Shown: positions 49,055-58,163 of the stretch, piece after piece
Numbering within the stretch: the first letter of the stretch is position 1
Layout: the number at the start of each line of letters is the position of its first letter
The notes under the pieces: model-generated
What the model was told of the DNA's origin: nothing
The model's database searches: none
Seen by the model: only the letters and a program-made list of their open reading frames with translations
Made by a program: the position numbers and the translations under genes
Assembly: GCF_014650175.1 (NCBI RefSeq)
Contig: NZ_BMUL01000006.1
Location: 186,001 to 250,000, forward strand
Direction: 5' to 3'
Source of the DNA: Streptomyces termitum
GTDB lineage: Bacteria > Actinomycetota > Actinomycetes > Streptomycetales > Streptomycetaceae
Length of the DNA stretch: 64,000 nt

Positions 49055-50622
49055 CCTCCCCCGCCACGACCCCCGGCGCACCCCCCACCGGCCCGGCCGC
49101 CCCCGGCCCCGCCACCACGCCCGGCCCCGGCCCCGCCTCGGCACCCGCCCTCGCTTCCGGCCCCGCCACGGCGCCCACCGCCGCTCCCGACCCCGGCCCC
49201 GCCTCGGCACCCGCCGCCCCCGGGCCAGGGGCCACCGGCGCGGCCGGCCGCCCGGCTGGCCTGGTCCGGGTCACCTGGGTGCAGCCCGAGGACCTCGTCG
49301 GGCACGAGCTGCGGCAGGCCGCCGAGGACGGGCGGGACGCGCGGAAGATCGCGGCCCGGTGGGCGGCGGCCGGCGGGGATCCGGCGCCGACCGCCGCCGG
49401 GGCCTCGGCCGCTCCCCGCCCGGAGCTCCGGCCGCTCGCCGAGGAGCTGCTCGACGCCCTCGCCGCGCTCCCCCGCCCGCACGCCGCCGACGAGCCCACC
49501 GCGCTCGGCGCGATCCGGGCGGCCTGCCCCGGCTGGCCCGGCTCCCCCGGCGGCCCGGTCCGCCCCGGCCTGTACGACCGGCTGCACGCCGCCTGGCTGG
49601 GCCGGGCCGCCGGGTGCCTGCTCGGCAAGCCGGTCGAGAAGCTGCCGCTCGACGCGATCCGGGCACTGGGCCGGGCGGCCGGGAACTGGCCGCTGGACGG
49701 CTGGTTCACCGCGCGCGGCGTGCCGCCGGAGCTGCTGGCCGCGCACCCCTGGAACCGCCGCTCCGCCGCCACCTCGCTCGCCGAGACCATCGACGGGATG
49801 CCCGAGGACGACGACCTCGACTTCCCCCTGCTGGGGCTGCTGCTGCTCCGCCGCCACGGCCGCGCCTTCACCACCGCCGACGTGGCCCGGCTCTGGCTCG
49901 ACGAACGGCCCGCAGGACGCCTCTTCACCGCCGAGCGGATCGCCTACCGCAACCTCCTCGACGGGGTGGAGCCGCCGCTGACCGCCGTCCGCCGCAACCC
50001 CTTCCGGGAGTGGATCGGCGCCGCGATCCGGGCCGACGTGCACGGCTGGACCCGGCCCGGCGACCCGGCCGGGGCCGCCGCCCAGGCGCACCGGGACGCC
50101 GTCCTCAGCCACACCGGGAACGGCGTGTACGGCGCCCTGTTCACCGCCGCGACCGTCGCCGCCGCCGCGGGCGGCACGACCGACGTGCACGGGGCGCTGG
50201 CCGCTGGCCTCTCCGTCGTCCCGCCCCGCTCCCGGCTGGCCGAGGCCGTCCGGTACGGCATCGCCACCGCCCGCGCCGTCCCCGCCCTCGACACGGTCGT
50301 GGACCGGCTGCACGCCCGCTACGGCGGGTACCACTGGGTGCATGCCGTACCGAACGCCGCGCTGCTCGCCGCCGCCCTCACCCACGCCGACGGCGACTTC
50401 ACCCGCTCCGTCTGCGCGGCCGTGTCCGGCGGCTGGGACACCGACTCCAACGGCGCCACCGCCGGTTCGGTCGCCGGTCTCCTGGCCGGGCACCCGGACC
50501 GGCTGCCGGCCCGCTGGACCGCGCCCCTGCGCAACCGGCTCACGACCTCGGTGGCGTCCTTCGACGGCACCGGCTTCGACACCCTCGCCCGTCTGACCCT
50601 TCTGGAGGCGGTCCGCCCGTGA
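49051..50622 (+). CDS. ADP-ribosylglycohydrolase family protein 4, N-terminally extended
   Basis: A 523-aa protein. The first 70 residues are a Pro/Ala/Gly-rich disordered stretch. Residues 70-170 contain a short region (RVTWVQPEDLVGHELRQAAE) conserved in this branch. The hydrolase domain follows: DRLHAAWLGRAAGCLLGKPV, then GMPEDDDLDFPLLGLLLL and SGGWDTDSNGATAGSVAGLL. The last motif carries the D-x-D-S metal ligands, so this copy should be catalytic. The bulkier HPWNRR and NPFREWIGA stretches set it apart from copies 1 and 3 and suggest a different substrate. It is followed by a ribokinase gene with a GTGA overlap. Confidence 0.88.
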   Translation: MTSPATTPGAPPTGPAAPGPATTPGPGPASAPALASGPATAPTAAPDPGPASAPAAPGPGATGAAGRPAGLVRVTWVQPEDLVGHELRQAAEDGRDARKIAARWAAAGGDPAPTAAGASAAPRPELRPLAEELLDALAALPRPHAADEPTALGAIRAACPGWPGSPGGPVRPGLYDRLHAAWLGRAAGCLLGKPVEKLPLDAIRALGRAAGNWPLDGWFTARGVPPELLAAHPWNRRSAATSLAETIDGMPEDDDLDFPLLGLLLLRRHGRAFTTADVARLWLDERPAGRLFTAERIAYRNLLDGVEPPLTAVRRNPFREWIGAAIRADVHGWTRPGDPAGAAAQAHRDAVLSHTGNGVYGALFTAATVAAAAGGTTDVHGALAAGLSVVPPRSRLAEAVRYGIATARAVPALDTVVDRLHARYGGYHWVHAVPNAALLAAALTHADGDFTRSVCAAVSGGWDTDSNGATAGSVAGLLAGHPDRLPARWTAPLRNRLTTSVASFDGTGFDTLARLTLLEAVRP

Positions 50623-51539
50623 CCGGCATCGTGGTGCTCGGCAGCACCAACATGGACCTCGTCGCCTACGTGCCCCGGGCCCCGGCCCGCGGCGAGACCG
50701 TCACCGGCCGCGCCTTCCGCACGGTCCCCGGCGGCAAGGGCGCCAACCAGGCGGTCGCCGCCGCCCGCGCGGGCGGCGAGGTCGCCATGATCGGCGCGGT
50801 CGGCACCGACGACTTCGGCGTCCGGCTCCGCGCCGTCCTGGAGCACTCCGGCGTCGACACCGACCTGCTGCGCACCGCCGAGGGGCCGTCCGGCACCGCG
50901 CACATCGTCGTCGACGACGAGGGCGGCAACGCGATCGTCGTCGTCCCCGGCGCCAACGGCTCCGTCACCTCCCTCAGCCACGGCGACGAGGCCCTGATCG
51001 CCACCGCCGGCCTGCTCCTCCTCCAGCTCGAACTCCCCCTGTCCGCCGTCACCGAGGGCGCCGCGCACGCCCGCGCCGCCGGGGTCCGCACCGTCCTCAC
51101 CCCGGCCCCCGCCCGGCCGCTGCCGCCCGAACTCCTCGCCGCCACCGACCTGCTGGTGCCGAACGAGCACGAGGCCGCCGCCCTCACCGGCCGCACCGAC
51201 CCGCACGCCGCCGCCCGCGCCCTCCTCGACGCCGTGCCCGAGGTGGTCGTCACCCTCGGCGCGGCCGGCTGCCTGTACGCGGCCCGGGGCGCCGCGCCGC
51301 TCGCCGTGCCCGCGCCCCGGGTGCGGGCCGTGGACACCACCGCGGCGGGCGACACCTTCGCCGGGGTCCTCGCCGTCGCCCTCGCCGAGGGCCGCCCCGT
51401 CCCCGAGGCCCTGGCCCGCGCGGGCACGGCCGCCGCGCTCTCCGTCCGCCGCGAGGGCGCCTCGACCTCGATGCCGTACCGCGCCGAGATCGAGGCGGCG
51501 CTCGCCGACCCCGCGACCCTGGAGGCCGATCCCGCATGA
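50619..51539 (+). CDS. rbsK: ribokinase (PfkB family)
   Basis: A 306-aa PfkB sugar kinase that should use ATP to phosphorylate ribose or a related sugar. The first signature is VPGGKGANQAVAAARAGG and the second VDTTAAGDTFAGVL holds the catalytic Asp; VVLGSTNMDLVAYV is the usual ribokinase start. Length is normal. It lies directly after four ADP-ribosylglycohydrolase genes with a 4-base GTGA overlap, so the natural reading is that it phosphorylates the sugar they release. Nucleoside kinases share these motifs and cannot be excluded. Confidence 0.9.
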   Translation: MTGIVVLGSTNMDLVAYVPRAPARGETVTGRAFRTVPGGKGANQAVAAARAGGEVAMIGAVGTDDFGVRLRAVLEHSGVDTDLLRTAEGPSGTAHIVVDDEGGNAIVVVPGANGSVTSLSHGDEALIATAGLLLLQLELPLSAVTEGAAHARAAGVRTVLTPAPARPLPPELLAATDLLVPNEHEAAALTGRTDPHAAARALLDAVPEVVVTLGAAGCLYAARGAAPLAVPAPRVRAVDTTAAGDTFAGVLAVALAEGRPVPEALARAGTAAALSVRREGASTSMPYRAEIEAALADPATLEADPA

Positions 51540-52738
51540 CCACCGCCCCCGCGCCCGCCCCGCTGGAGGGGCTGCGCGTCCTGGACCTCGCCACCCTCTT
51601 CGCCGGGCCGCTGGCCGCCATGATGCTCGGCGACTTCGGCGCCGACGTCGTCAAGGTCGAGCACCCCCGCAAGCCGGACCCGTCCCGGGGCCACGGCCCC
51701 GCCAAGGACGGCATCGGCCTGTGGTGGAAGGTCCTGGGCCGCAACAAGCGGACCGTCACCCTCGACCTGTCCTCCCCCGGCGGCCGGGACGCCCTGCTCC
51801 GGCTGGCCGCCGACGCCGACGTGGTCGTGGAGAACTTCCGCCCCGGCACCCTGGAGCGCTGGGGCCTGGGCTGGGAGGAGCTGTCCGCGGCCAACCCCCG
51901 GCTGGTGCTGGCCCGCGTCACCGGCTTCGGCCAGTTCGGCCCGTACGCCCGCCGGCCCGGCTTCGGCACCCTCGCCGAGGCCATGAGCGGCTTCGCCGCG
52001 ATCACCGGCGAACCGGACGGCCCGCCGACCCTGCCCCCGTTCGGCCTCGCCGACTCGATCGCCGCCCTCGCCACCGCGTACGCCGTGATGACGGCGCTCA
52101 CCGCGCGGGCCGCCACCGGCCGGGGCCAGGTCGTGGACATGGCGATCATCGAGCCGATGCTGTCGGTCCTCGGCCCCCACCCCCTCTGGTACGACCAGCT
52201 CGGCTACGTCCAGCCGCGCACCGGCAACCGCTCCCGCAACAACGCCCCGCGCAACACCTACCGGACCTCCGACGGCTCCTGGGTGGCCGTCTCCACCTCC
52301 GCGCAGTCGATCGCCGAGCGGGTGCTGCGGCTGGTCGGCCGCCCGGAGCTGATCGACGAGCCGTGGTTCGCCGACGGTGCCGGCCGCGCCGCGCACACCG
52401 AGCTCCTCGACGAGGCCGTCGGCTCCTGGATCGCCCGGCACACCCGCGAGGAGGCGATGGCCGCCTTCGAGAAGGCGGAGGCGGCCATCGCCCCGGTCTA
52501 CGACGTCCGGGACGTCCTCGCCGACCCGCAGTTCCGGGCGCTCGGCACGGTCACCGAGGTCCCCGATCCGGAACTGGGCCCGCTCCGCATGCAGAACGTC
52601 CTCTTCCGGCTCTCCGAGACCCCCGGCGCCATCCGCTGGGCCGGCCGCCCGCACGGCGCCGACACCGACGAGGTCCTCGCCGAGGCCGGTCTCACCCCCG
52701 CCGAGATCACCGGCCTGCGCGCCCGGGGCGCGGTATGA
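51536..52738 (+). CDS. class III CoA-transferase (CaiB/BaiF family)
   Basis: A 400-aa family III CoA-transferase that moves CoA between carboxylic acids through an Asp-anhydride. GLRVLDLATLFAGPLAAMML is the CoA-binding N-terminus, and the catalytic Asp201 lies in GQVVDMAIIEPML. RNNAPRNTYRTSDGSWVAV and IAPVYDVRDVLADPQF are typical of the fold. Coupled by ATGA to rbsK and to the lyase gene that follows, it likely activates an acid product of the pathway as a CoA ester. The acid cannot be named from sequence. Confidence 0.92.
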   Translation: MTTAPAPAPLEGLRVLDLATLFAGPLAAMMLGDFGADVVKVEHPRKPDPSRGHGPAKDGIGLWWKVLGRNKRTVTLDLSSPGGRDALLRLAADADVVVENFRPGTLERWGLGWEELSAANPRLVLARVTGFGQFGPYARRPGFGTLAEAMSGFAAITGEPDGPPTLPPFGLADSIAALATAYAVMTALTARAATGRGQVVDMAIIEPMLSVLGPHPLWYDQLGYVQPRTGNRSRNNAPRNTYRTSDGSWVAVSTSAQSIAERVLRLVGRPELIDEPWFADGAGRAAHTELLDEAVGSWIARHTREEAMAAFEKAEAAIAPVYDVRDVLADPQFRALGTVTEVPDPELGPLRMQNVLFRLSETPGAIRWAGRPHGADTDEVLAEAGLTPAEITGLRARGAV

Positions 52739-53550
52739 GCCCCCGCCCGCCCGCCCCGCTCCCCCTCACCTGGCTGTACGCCCCCGGGGACCGGCCCGAG
52801 GTGGTCGGCAAGGCGCTCGGCTCCGGCGCCGACGTGGTCATCGTCGACCTGGAGGACGCGGTCGCCGCGGACCGCAAGGCGTACGCCCTCGCCGCCACCG
52901 CCGAGCTCCTCTCCGACCGCCACCCCGTCCCGGTGCACGTCCGGGTCCACACCCCGCGCGACATCCCCGTGCTCGCCTCCCTCCCCGGCCTGTCCGGGCT
53001 CCGTCTCCCCAAGGTGGCACACGCCTCCGACATCCACCGGATCACCGAGCTGGCGCCGGGCCTCCCGCTCCACCCGCTCCTGGAGAGCGCCCTCGCCGTG
53101 GAGCAGGCGTACGCGATCGCCACCGCCCATCCGGCGGTCCGCGGCCTCTCCCTCGGGGAGGCCGACCTCCGGGCCGACCTGGGGGTGCGGGAGGACAGCG
53201 GGCTGGACTGGGCGCGCGGCCGGGTCGTGGTCGCCGCCCGGGCCGCCGCGCTGCCGCCGCCGGTGCAGTCGGTCCACCCGGACGTCGGGGACCTGGAGGC
53301 GCTCGCCGCCGGGTGCGCCCGGGGCCGGGCGCTGGGCTTCCTCGGCCGGGCGGCCATCCACCCCCGGCAGCTCCCGGTCATCGAGCGGGCCTACCTGCCG
53401 ACGCCGCAGGAGGTGGAGGCGGCCCGCGCGGTGGTCGAGGCGGCGGCCGCCGAGCCGGGCGCGCTGGCCCTGGCGGACGGCCGGTTCGTGGACGCGGCGG
53501 TGGTGGCGGGCGCCCGCCGGGTCCTCGCCCTGGCGGAGCGGCCGGGCTGA
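52735..53550 (+). CDS. CitE-like CoA ester lyase (HpcH/HpaI aldolase family)
   Basis: A 271-aa TIM-barrel lyase of the CitE/MCL type. TWLYAPGDRPEVVGKAL is the typical start, VIVDLEDAVA supplies a Mg-binding Glu/Asp, and GEADLRADLG the second acidic ligand. GRAAIHPRQLPVI is the C-terminal signature. Members cleave citramalyl-, malyl- or similar CoA esters to acetyl-CoA plus a keto acid. Coupled to the CoA-transferase by a 4-base overlap, it would split the CoA ester made by that enzyme. It is the last gene of the operon and is followed by a perfect 15-bp hairpin. Confidence 0.9.
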   Translation: MSPRPPAPLPLTWLYAPGDRPEVVGKALGSGADVVIVDLEDAVAADRKAYALAATAELLSDRHPVPVHVRVHTPRDIPVLASLPGLSGLRLPKVAHASDIHRITELAPGLPLHPLLESALAVEQAYAIATAHPAVRGLSLGEADLRADLGVREDSGLDWARGRVVVAARAAALPPPVQSVHPDVGDLEALAAGCARGRALGFLGRAAIHPRQLPVIERAYLPTPQEVEAARAVVEAAAAEPGALALADGRFVDAAVVAGARRVLALAERPG

Positions 53551-53578
53551 GCCGCCCGCGTCCGCCGGGGTACGCGAA

Positions 53579-53612
53579 GGGGCCGCCGGGACCTGGTGGT
53601 CCCGGCGGCCCC
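53579..53612. terminator. bidirectional terminator between the operon and lgt
   Basis: The 15-bp perfect arms (53579-53593, 53598-53612) have a TGGT loop. It lies between the converging CitE-like and lgt genes. Confidence 0.85.
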
Positions 53613-53635
53613 GGTGTTCCGGTGCGGCGGGCGGT

Positions 53636-54676
53636 TCAGCCCTTGGCGGCCGTCCCCGCGCCCCGCTCGGCTCCGTCGGCCTCCTCGGAGGCGTCCTTCT
53701 TCCCGTCCGGGGAAGCGTCTCGGGAAGCGTCCTCGGAAACCGCGCCGGCGTCCTCGGCCGCGTCCTTCGGAGCCTCCTCGGCGGCGTCCTCCGCGGCGTC
53801 CTTCTCCGTGTCACCGGCGTCACCGGCGTCCCCGGCGGCCTCCGCGGCCTCCGCGGCCTTCTGGGAGCGCGGCTCGACGATCTCCTCGCGGCCCGGGCGC
53901 ACCCGCGCCGAGACCACGATGTAGACGACGGCGAGCAGGAAGACGAGGATCGCGGTCCACACGTTGAGGCGCAGGCCCAGGATGTGGTGGGCCTCGTCGA
54001 CGCGCATGTACTCGATCCAGGCGCGGCCCACGCAGTAGGCGGCCACGTACAGGGCGAAGGCGCGGCCGTGGCCGAGCTTGAAGCGGCGGTCGGCCCAGAT
54101 GACGAGGAAGCCGACGCCGACGCACCACAGCGACTCGTAGAGGAAGGTCGGGTGGTACAGGCCCGCGACGCGGTTGCCGCTCTCGCTGATCTCCAGCGCC
54201 CACGGCAGGTCGGTCGGCTTGCCGTACAGCTCCTGGTTGAACCAGTTGCCCCAGCGGCCGATGGCCTGGGCGAAGACGATGCCGGGGGCGATGGCGTCGG
54301 CGTAGGCGGGCAGGGCGATGCCCCGGCGGCGGCAGCCGATCCAGGCACCGACCGCGCCGAGCGCGATGGCGCCCCAGATGCCGAGGCCGCCCTCCCAGAT
54401 CTTGAAGGCGTCGACCCAGTTCTCACCCTCGCTGAAGTACAGCTGGTAGTCGGTGATCACGTGGTACAGGCGTCCGCCGACGAGGCCGAAGGGCACCGCC
54501 CAGACGGCGATGTCGGCCACGGTGCCGGCGGTGCCGCCCCGGGCGATCCAGCGCTTGTTGCCGAGCCAGACGGCGACGAAGACACCGAGGATGATGCAGA
54601 AGGCATAGCCGCGCAGCGGGATCGGTCCGAGGTTGATCACGCCGGTCGACGGGCTGGGAATGTAGGCAAGGTCCAT
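53636..54676 (-). CDS. lgt: prolipoprotein diacylglyceryl transferase with long acidic tail
   Basis: A membrane enzyme that adds diacylglycerol to the lipobox Cys of prelipoproteins such as the Liv binding protein in this window. LRGYAFCIILGVFVAVWLG, VGGRLYHVITDY with the essential His, and the Lgt signature GRWGNWFNQELYG are all present, and about seven helices can be drawn. The enzyme core ends near residue 268. The remaining 75-80 residues are an Ala/Glu/Asp/Ser repeat-like acidic tail (KAAEAAEAAGDAGDAGD and similar). The ATG at 54676 matches the family start, but no Shine-Dalgarno sequence is obvious. Confidence 0.95.
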   Translation of the reverse strand: MDLAYIPSPSTGVINLGPIPLRGYAFCIILGVFVAVWLGNKRWIARGGTAGTVADIAVWAVPFGLVGGRLYHVITDYQLYFSEGENWVDAFKIWEGGLGIWGAIALGAVGAWIGCRRRGIALPAYADAIAPGIVFAQAIGRWGNWFNQELYGKPTDLPWALEISESGNRVAGLYHPTFLYESLWCVGVGFLVIWADRRFKLGHGRAFALYVAAYCVGRAWIEYMRVDEAHHILGLRLNVWTAILVFLLAVVYIVVSARVRPGREEIVEPRSQKAAEAAEAAGDAGDAGDTEKDAAEDAAEEAPKDAAEDAGAVSEDASRDASPDGKKDASEEADGAERGAGTAAKG

Positions 54677-54744
54677 GGCAGGACCGACGCTACCCTGCCG
54701 GGCGGGCGAAGCGGCAGCCCGCCCGGCAACGTCTGCATAACCAA

Positions 54745-55599
54745 TCAGCCCGCGGAGGGCGTTCCGGTGGCGGCGGAGGGCGCCGCCGAGGGGAAGGCCG
54801 TGCCGGGCTTCTTGCCCTTGTTGGCCTCGGCGACCCACTTCTTCAGGTTCGCCGGGGAGATCTGCTCGGCGCCCTTGGCGGGGAAGACGGACTCGCCGTT
54901 GAGCAGGACGGACGGGGTGCCGCGGAAGCCGCCGTTCTGGAAGGCCTGGTTGGCCTTCTCGACCCAGCTGTCGTGGGTGCCGCCCTCGACGCAGGAGCGG
55001 AAGGACGGGGTGTCGAGGCCCGGCACCTTGCCGGCCAGCTCGATCAGCTTCGCGTTCTCGCCGAAGGCGTCGTCGGTCTCCTGCGGCTGGTTGATGTAGA
55101 GCGTGTCGTGGTACGCCGGGAACTTTCCGGCGTCCTGGGCGCAGGCCGCCGCGTTCGCCGCGCGCAGCGAGCCGCTGCCGCCCATGTTGCCGTCGATGAG
55201 GGTGGCGAGGTGGTACTCGACCTTGAGCGCGCCGGACGACTCCAGTTCGTGGACGGTGTCCCGGAAGACGTTCTCGAACTGGGCGCAGGCCGGGCAGCGG
55301 AAGTCCTCCCAGACCTGGAGGGTGGACGGGGCGTCGGAGGCGCCGACCGGGATGGCCGGCTTGTCGCCCTCGATCGAGCCGGCCGGGGCGACGACGGGGC
55401 CCGCCTTGTCGGAGCCGCCGTCCTTGCCGGCGTTGGCGGCGATCACGCCGACGACGGCGGCGAGGCCGAGGACGCCGACCACTCCCGCCGTCACGATCAG
55501 GACCCGGCGCTGCTTCTCCCGGGCCTTCTCGCGCTCGCGCTGCTGCTGGAGGCGCTCCCGCGCGCTCTGGTTCCTGCCATCACGGTTCTTCTCGCTCAC
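54745..55599 (-). CDS. membrane-anchored DsbA-like thioredoxin-domain protein
   Basis: A 284-aa thiol-disulfide oxidoreductase that faces outside. A highly charged cytoplasmic N-terminus (RERLQQQREREKAREKQRR) is followed by one helix (about 33-56) and the thioredoxin domain. The active site is CPAC at 102-105 in VWEDFRCPACAQF, and the cis-Pro loop is GFRGTPSVLL. Two more Cys residues (in ACAQD and RSCVEGG) may form a structural disulfide. It probably helps exported proteins to form disulfides. The GTG at 55599 gives the usual charged start. It is the gene next to lgt on the same strand. Confidence 0.88.
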   Translation of the reverse strand: MSEKNRDGRNQSARERLQQQREREKAREKQRRVLIVTAGVVGVLGLAAVVGVIAANAGKDGGSDKAGPVVAPAGSIEGDKPAIPVGASDAPSTLQVWEDFRCPACAQFENVFRDTVHELESSGALKVEYHLATLIDGNMGGSGSLRAANAAACAQDAGKFPAYHDTLYINQPQETDDAFGENAKLIELAGKVPGLDTPSFRSCVEGGTHDSWVEKANQAFQNGGFRGTPSVLLNGESVFPAKGAEQISPANLKKWVAEANKGKKPGTAFPSAAPSAATGTPSAG

Positions 55600-55616
55600 G
55601 CCCACAGCAACGAACC

Positions 55617-55640
55617 GGGGAGGCGCCACCGCGCCTCCCC
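55617..55640 (-). terminator. terminator between trpA and the DsbA-like gene
   Basis: GGGGAGGCGC-CACC-GCGCCTCCCC is a perfect 10-bp hairpin 35 bases beyond the trpA stop. It ends the trp transcript and overlaps the leader of the DsbA-like gene. Confidence 0.7.
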
Positions 55641-55674
55641 GGTCCGATGTCCACCCGAACGGGCGACCTCGCGG

Positions 55675-56496
55675 TCACCGTGTGCGGCGCACGCCCTCCG
55701 CGAGTTCGGCCGCCAGTTCCTTTACGGCGGCGAGCCCGGCGGCCTCGTCGCCGTCGGCGTCCAGGATCCGCTGGACGAAGGCGGAGCCGACGATGACGCC
55801 GTCGGCGAAGGCGGCGACCTCGCGGGCCTGGTCGGCGTTGGAGACGCCGAGGCCGACGCAGACCGGGATCTTCGAGGTGACGCGGGTGCGGCGGACCAGG
55901 TCGGCGGCCTGCTCGCCGACCGAGGCGCGGGTGCCGGTGACGCCCATCAGGGAGGCGGCGTAGACGAAGCCGGAGCCGGCCGCCGTGATGGTGGCGAGGC
56001 GCTCGTCCCGGCTGCTGGGGGCGACGACGAAGACGGTGGCGAGGCCGTGCTTCTCGGCGTGCTCGCGCCACAGGGCGGACTCCTGGACCGGCAGGTCGGG
56101 CAGGATGCAGCCCGCGCCGCCGGCCGCGGCCAGCTCCTCGGTGAAGCGCTCGACGCCGTACCGGTCGATGGGGTTCCAGTAGGTCATGACGAGGACCGGC
56201 TTGCCGGTGGCCTCGTGGGCCTCCTCGACCGTCCGCATGACGTCCGCGATCCGCACGCCGCCGCGCAGGGCGATGTCGTCGGCGGTCTGGATGACCGGTC
56301 CGTCGAGGACCGGGTCGCTGTGCGGGAGGCCGACCTCGACGATGTCGGCGCCGCCGTCGAAGGCGGCCTTGATCGCCTTGATGCCGCCGTCCACGGTCGG
56401 GAAGCCGGCCGGGAGGTAGGCGATGAGCGCGGCCCGGTCCTCGGCCTTCGCCCGGTCCAGGGTGTCGGCGAGCAGCTGGATGTTCCCGGTGGTCAC
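55675..56496 (-). CDS. trpA: tryptophan synthase alpha subunit
   Basis: This 273-aa subunit cleaves indole-3-glycerol phosphate to indole, which passes to TrpB. The catalytic Glu is in [16 protein letters not shown] and the following Asp is the second active-site residue. GVTGTRASV is the flexible loop 6, and [10 protein letters not shown] and VIVGSAFVQ bind the phosphate. The GTG at 56496 overlaps the trpB stop by 4 bases (GTGA), as expected for subunits of one complex. Confidence 0.97.
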   Translation of the reverse strand: MTTGNIQLLADTLDRAKAEDRAALIAYLPAGFPTVDGGIKAIKAAFDGGADIVEVGLPHSDPVLDGPVIQTADDIALRGGVRIADVMRTVEEAHEATGKPVLVMTYWNPIDRYGVERFTEELAAAGGAGCILPDLPVQESALWREHAEKHGLATVFVVAPSSRDERLATITAAGSGFVYAASLMGVTGTRASVGEQAADLVRRTRVTSKIPVCVGLGVSNADQAREVAAFADGVIVGSAFVQRILDADGDEAAGLAAVKELAAELAEGVRRTR

Positions 56497-57731
56497 TTGG
56501 AGCCCTCCCCGTCGTACAGCCCGAAGTAGCGGGCGGCCGTGTCCATGTCCTTGTCGCCGCGGCCGGAGAGGTTCACGATCATGAGCCCCTCCTCGCCGAG
56601 TTCCCTGCCGAGCTCCAGCGCCCCGGCGAGGGCGTGGGCCGACTCGATGGCCGGGATGATGCCCTCGGTGCGGGAGAGCAGGCGCAGCGCCCGCATGGCC
56701 TGGTCGTCGGTGACCGCGCGGTACTCGCCGCGGCCGCTGTCCTTGAGGTAGGCGTGCTCCGGGCCGATGCCGGGGTAGTCGAGGCCGGCCGAGATGGAGT
56801 ACGGCTCGGTGATCTGGCCCTCGTCGTCCTGGAGGACGTACGACCGGGAGCCGTGCAGGATGCCGGGCTCGCCGGCGGTGAGGGTGGCCGCGTGCTCGCC
56901 GGTCTCGATGCCGTGGCCGGCCGGCTCGCAGCCGACCAGGCGGACCCCGGCGTCGGGCAGGAAGGCGTGGAAGAGGCCGATGGCGTTGGAGCCGCCGCCG
57001 ACGCAGGCGACGGCCGCGTCGGGCAGCCGGCCGGCGCGCTCCAGGATCTGGCGGCGGGCCTCGACGCCGATGACCCGGTGGAAGTCGCGGACCATGGCGG
57101 GGAAGGGGTGCGGTCCGGCGACGGTGCCGAAGAGGTAGTGGGTGCGGTCGACGTTGGCGACCCAGTCGCGGAACGCCTCGTTGATGGCGTCCTTGAGGGT
57201 GCGGCTGCCGGAGGTGACGGCGACGACCTCGGCGCCGAGCATCCGCATCCGGGCGACGTTGAGCGCCTGGCGCCGGGTGTCGACCTCGCCCATGTAGATG
57301 GTGCAGTCGAGGCCGAAGAGGGCGCAGGCGGTGGCGGTGGCGACGCCGTGCTGGCCGGCGCCGGTCTCGGCGATCACCCGGGTCTTGCCCATGCGCCGGG
57401 TGAGCAGGGCCTGCCCGAGCACGTTGTTGATCTTGTGGGAGCCGGTGTGGTTCAGGTCCTCGCGCTTGAGGAAGATCCGGGCGCCGCCGGCGTGCTCGGC
57501 GAACCGGGGCACCTCGGTCAGGGCGCTGGGCCGGCCGGTGTAGTTCGCCATGAGGTCGCCGAGCTCGCGGGCGAACTCGGGGTCGTGCTTGGCCTTCTCG
57601 TACTCGACGGCGACCTCGTCGACGGCGGCGACGAGGGCCTCGGGGATGAAGGTGCCGCCGAAGGCGCCGAAGTACCCCTCGGGCGAAGGGACCTGGCCCT
57701 CCGGGTCGGGGACGAAGAACTCGTGGGACAT
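56493..57731 (-). CDS. trpB: tryptophan synthase beta subunit
   Basis: A 412-aa PLP enzyme that joins indole and serine to make tryptophan. The PLP lysine is in [10 protein letters not shown], the phosphate loop is [12 protein letters not shown], and [17 protein letters not shown] and [17 protein letters not shown] are typical. The ATG at 57731 fits the family start [12 protein letters not shown], and GAGGAG lies about 11 bases upstream. The frame is open further upstream into trpM without homology. Confidence 0.97.
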   Translation of the reverse strand: MSHEFFVPDPEGQVPSPEGYFGAFGGTFIPEALVAAVDEVAVEYEKAKHDPEFARELGDLMANYTGRPSALTEVPRFAEHAGGARIFLKREDLNHTGSHKINNVLGQALLTRRMGKTRVIAETGAGQHGVATATACALFGLDCTIYMGEVDTRRQALNVARMRMLGAEVVAVTSGSRTLKDAINEAFRDWVANVDRTHYLFGTVAGPHPFPAMVRDFHRVIGVEARRQILERAGRLPDAAVACVGGGSNAIGLFHAFLPDAGVRLVGCEPAGHGIETGEHAATLTAGEPGILHGSRSYVLQDDEGQITEPYSISAGLDYPGIGPEHAYLKDSGRGEYRAVTDDQAMRALRLLSRTEGIIPAIESAHALAGALELGRELGEEGLMIVNLSGRGDKDMDTAARYFGLYDGEGSK

Positions 57732-57919
57732 GCGGATGCTGCTCCTCGCGGGGCGATGCGGTCGGATTGAGGACGTGACTCGCTTCGTACGCGCGCGTGG
57801 CGGTGCCGCCGCCGTTTTGCGGTGGCCGGTCGTTCCGCTCGGGGTCCCCCTGGACGAAGTCCTCGGGGGAGGAACGGGTGGGCACACCGGGACGGCGGGT
57901 GCGGCCCACGAGGGGCCGG

Positions 57920-58156
57920 TCAGGAGGTCGCGCGCGAAGGACGGGCGCGCCATCGCATGCCCGGGACCGTGCCGGGCTCGGCGCCGATGCAGTGGCGGAC
58001 CCGGCGGCCGTGGATCCGGCGGGCGGGCGCCCGGCAGCCCCGGGGCCGGCAGCCCCGGGCGAGCCGGGCGTGGGCCGGGGCGGCGGCCGTGCGCACGCCG
58101 ACCGGCCCGCGGGCTGCGGAGCCCGGGGTGGTCGGCACGGCGCGGCGGAGGGTCAC
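57920..58156 (-). CDS. trpM: TrpM small protein of the trp cluster
   Basis: A 78-aa basic peptide between trpC and trpB. The core [20 protein letters not shown] and the following [12 protein letters not shown] match the TrpM family I know from Streptomyces, where a small gene at this position modulates tryptophan metabolism and development. It contains three Cys and many Arg residues and no known fold. The GTG at 58156 follows the trpC stop by seven bases, with GGAG about 11 bases upstream. Starts further in are possible, since conservation begins near residue 32. Confidence 0.75.
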   Translation of the reverse strand: MTLRRAVPTTPGSAARGPVGVRTAAAPAHARLARGCRPRGCRAPARRIHGRRVRHCIGAEPGTVPGMRWRARPSRATS

Positions 58157-58163
58157 GGCGGGG

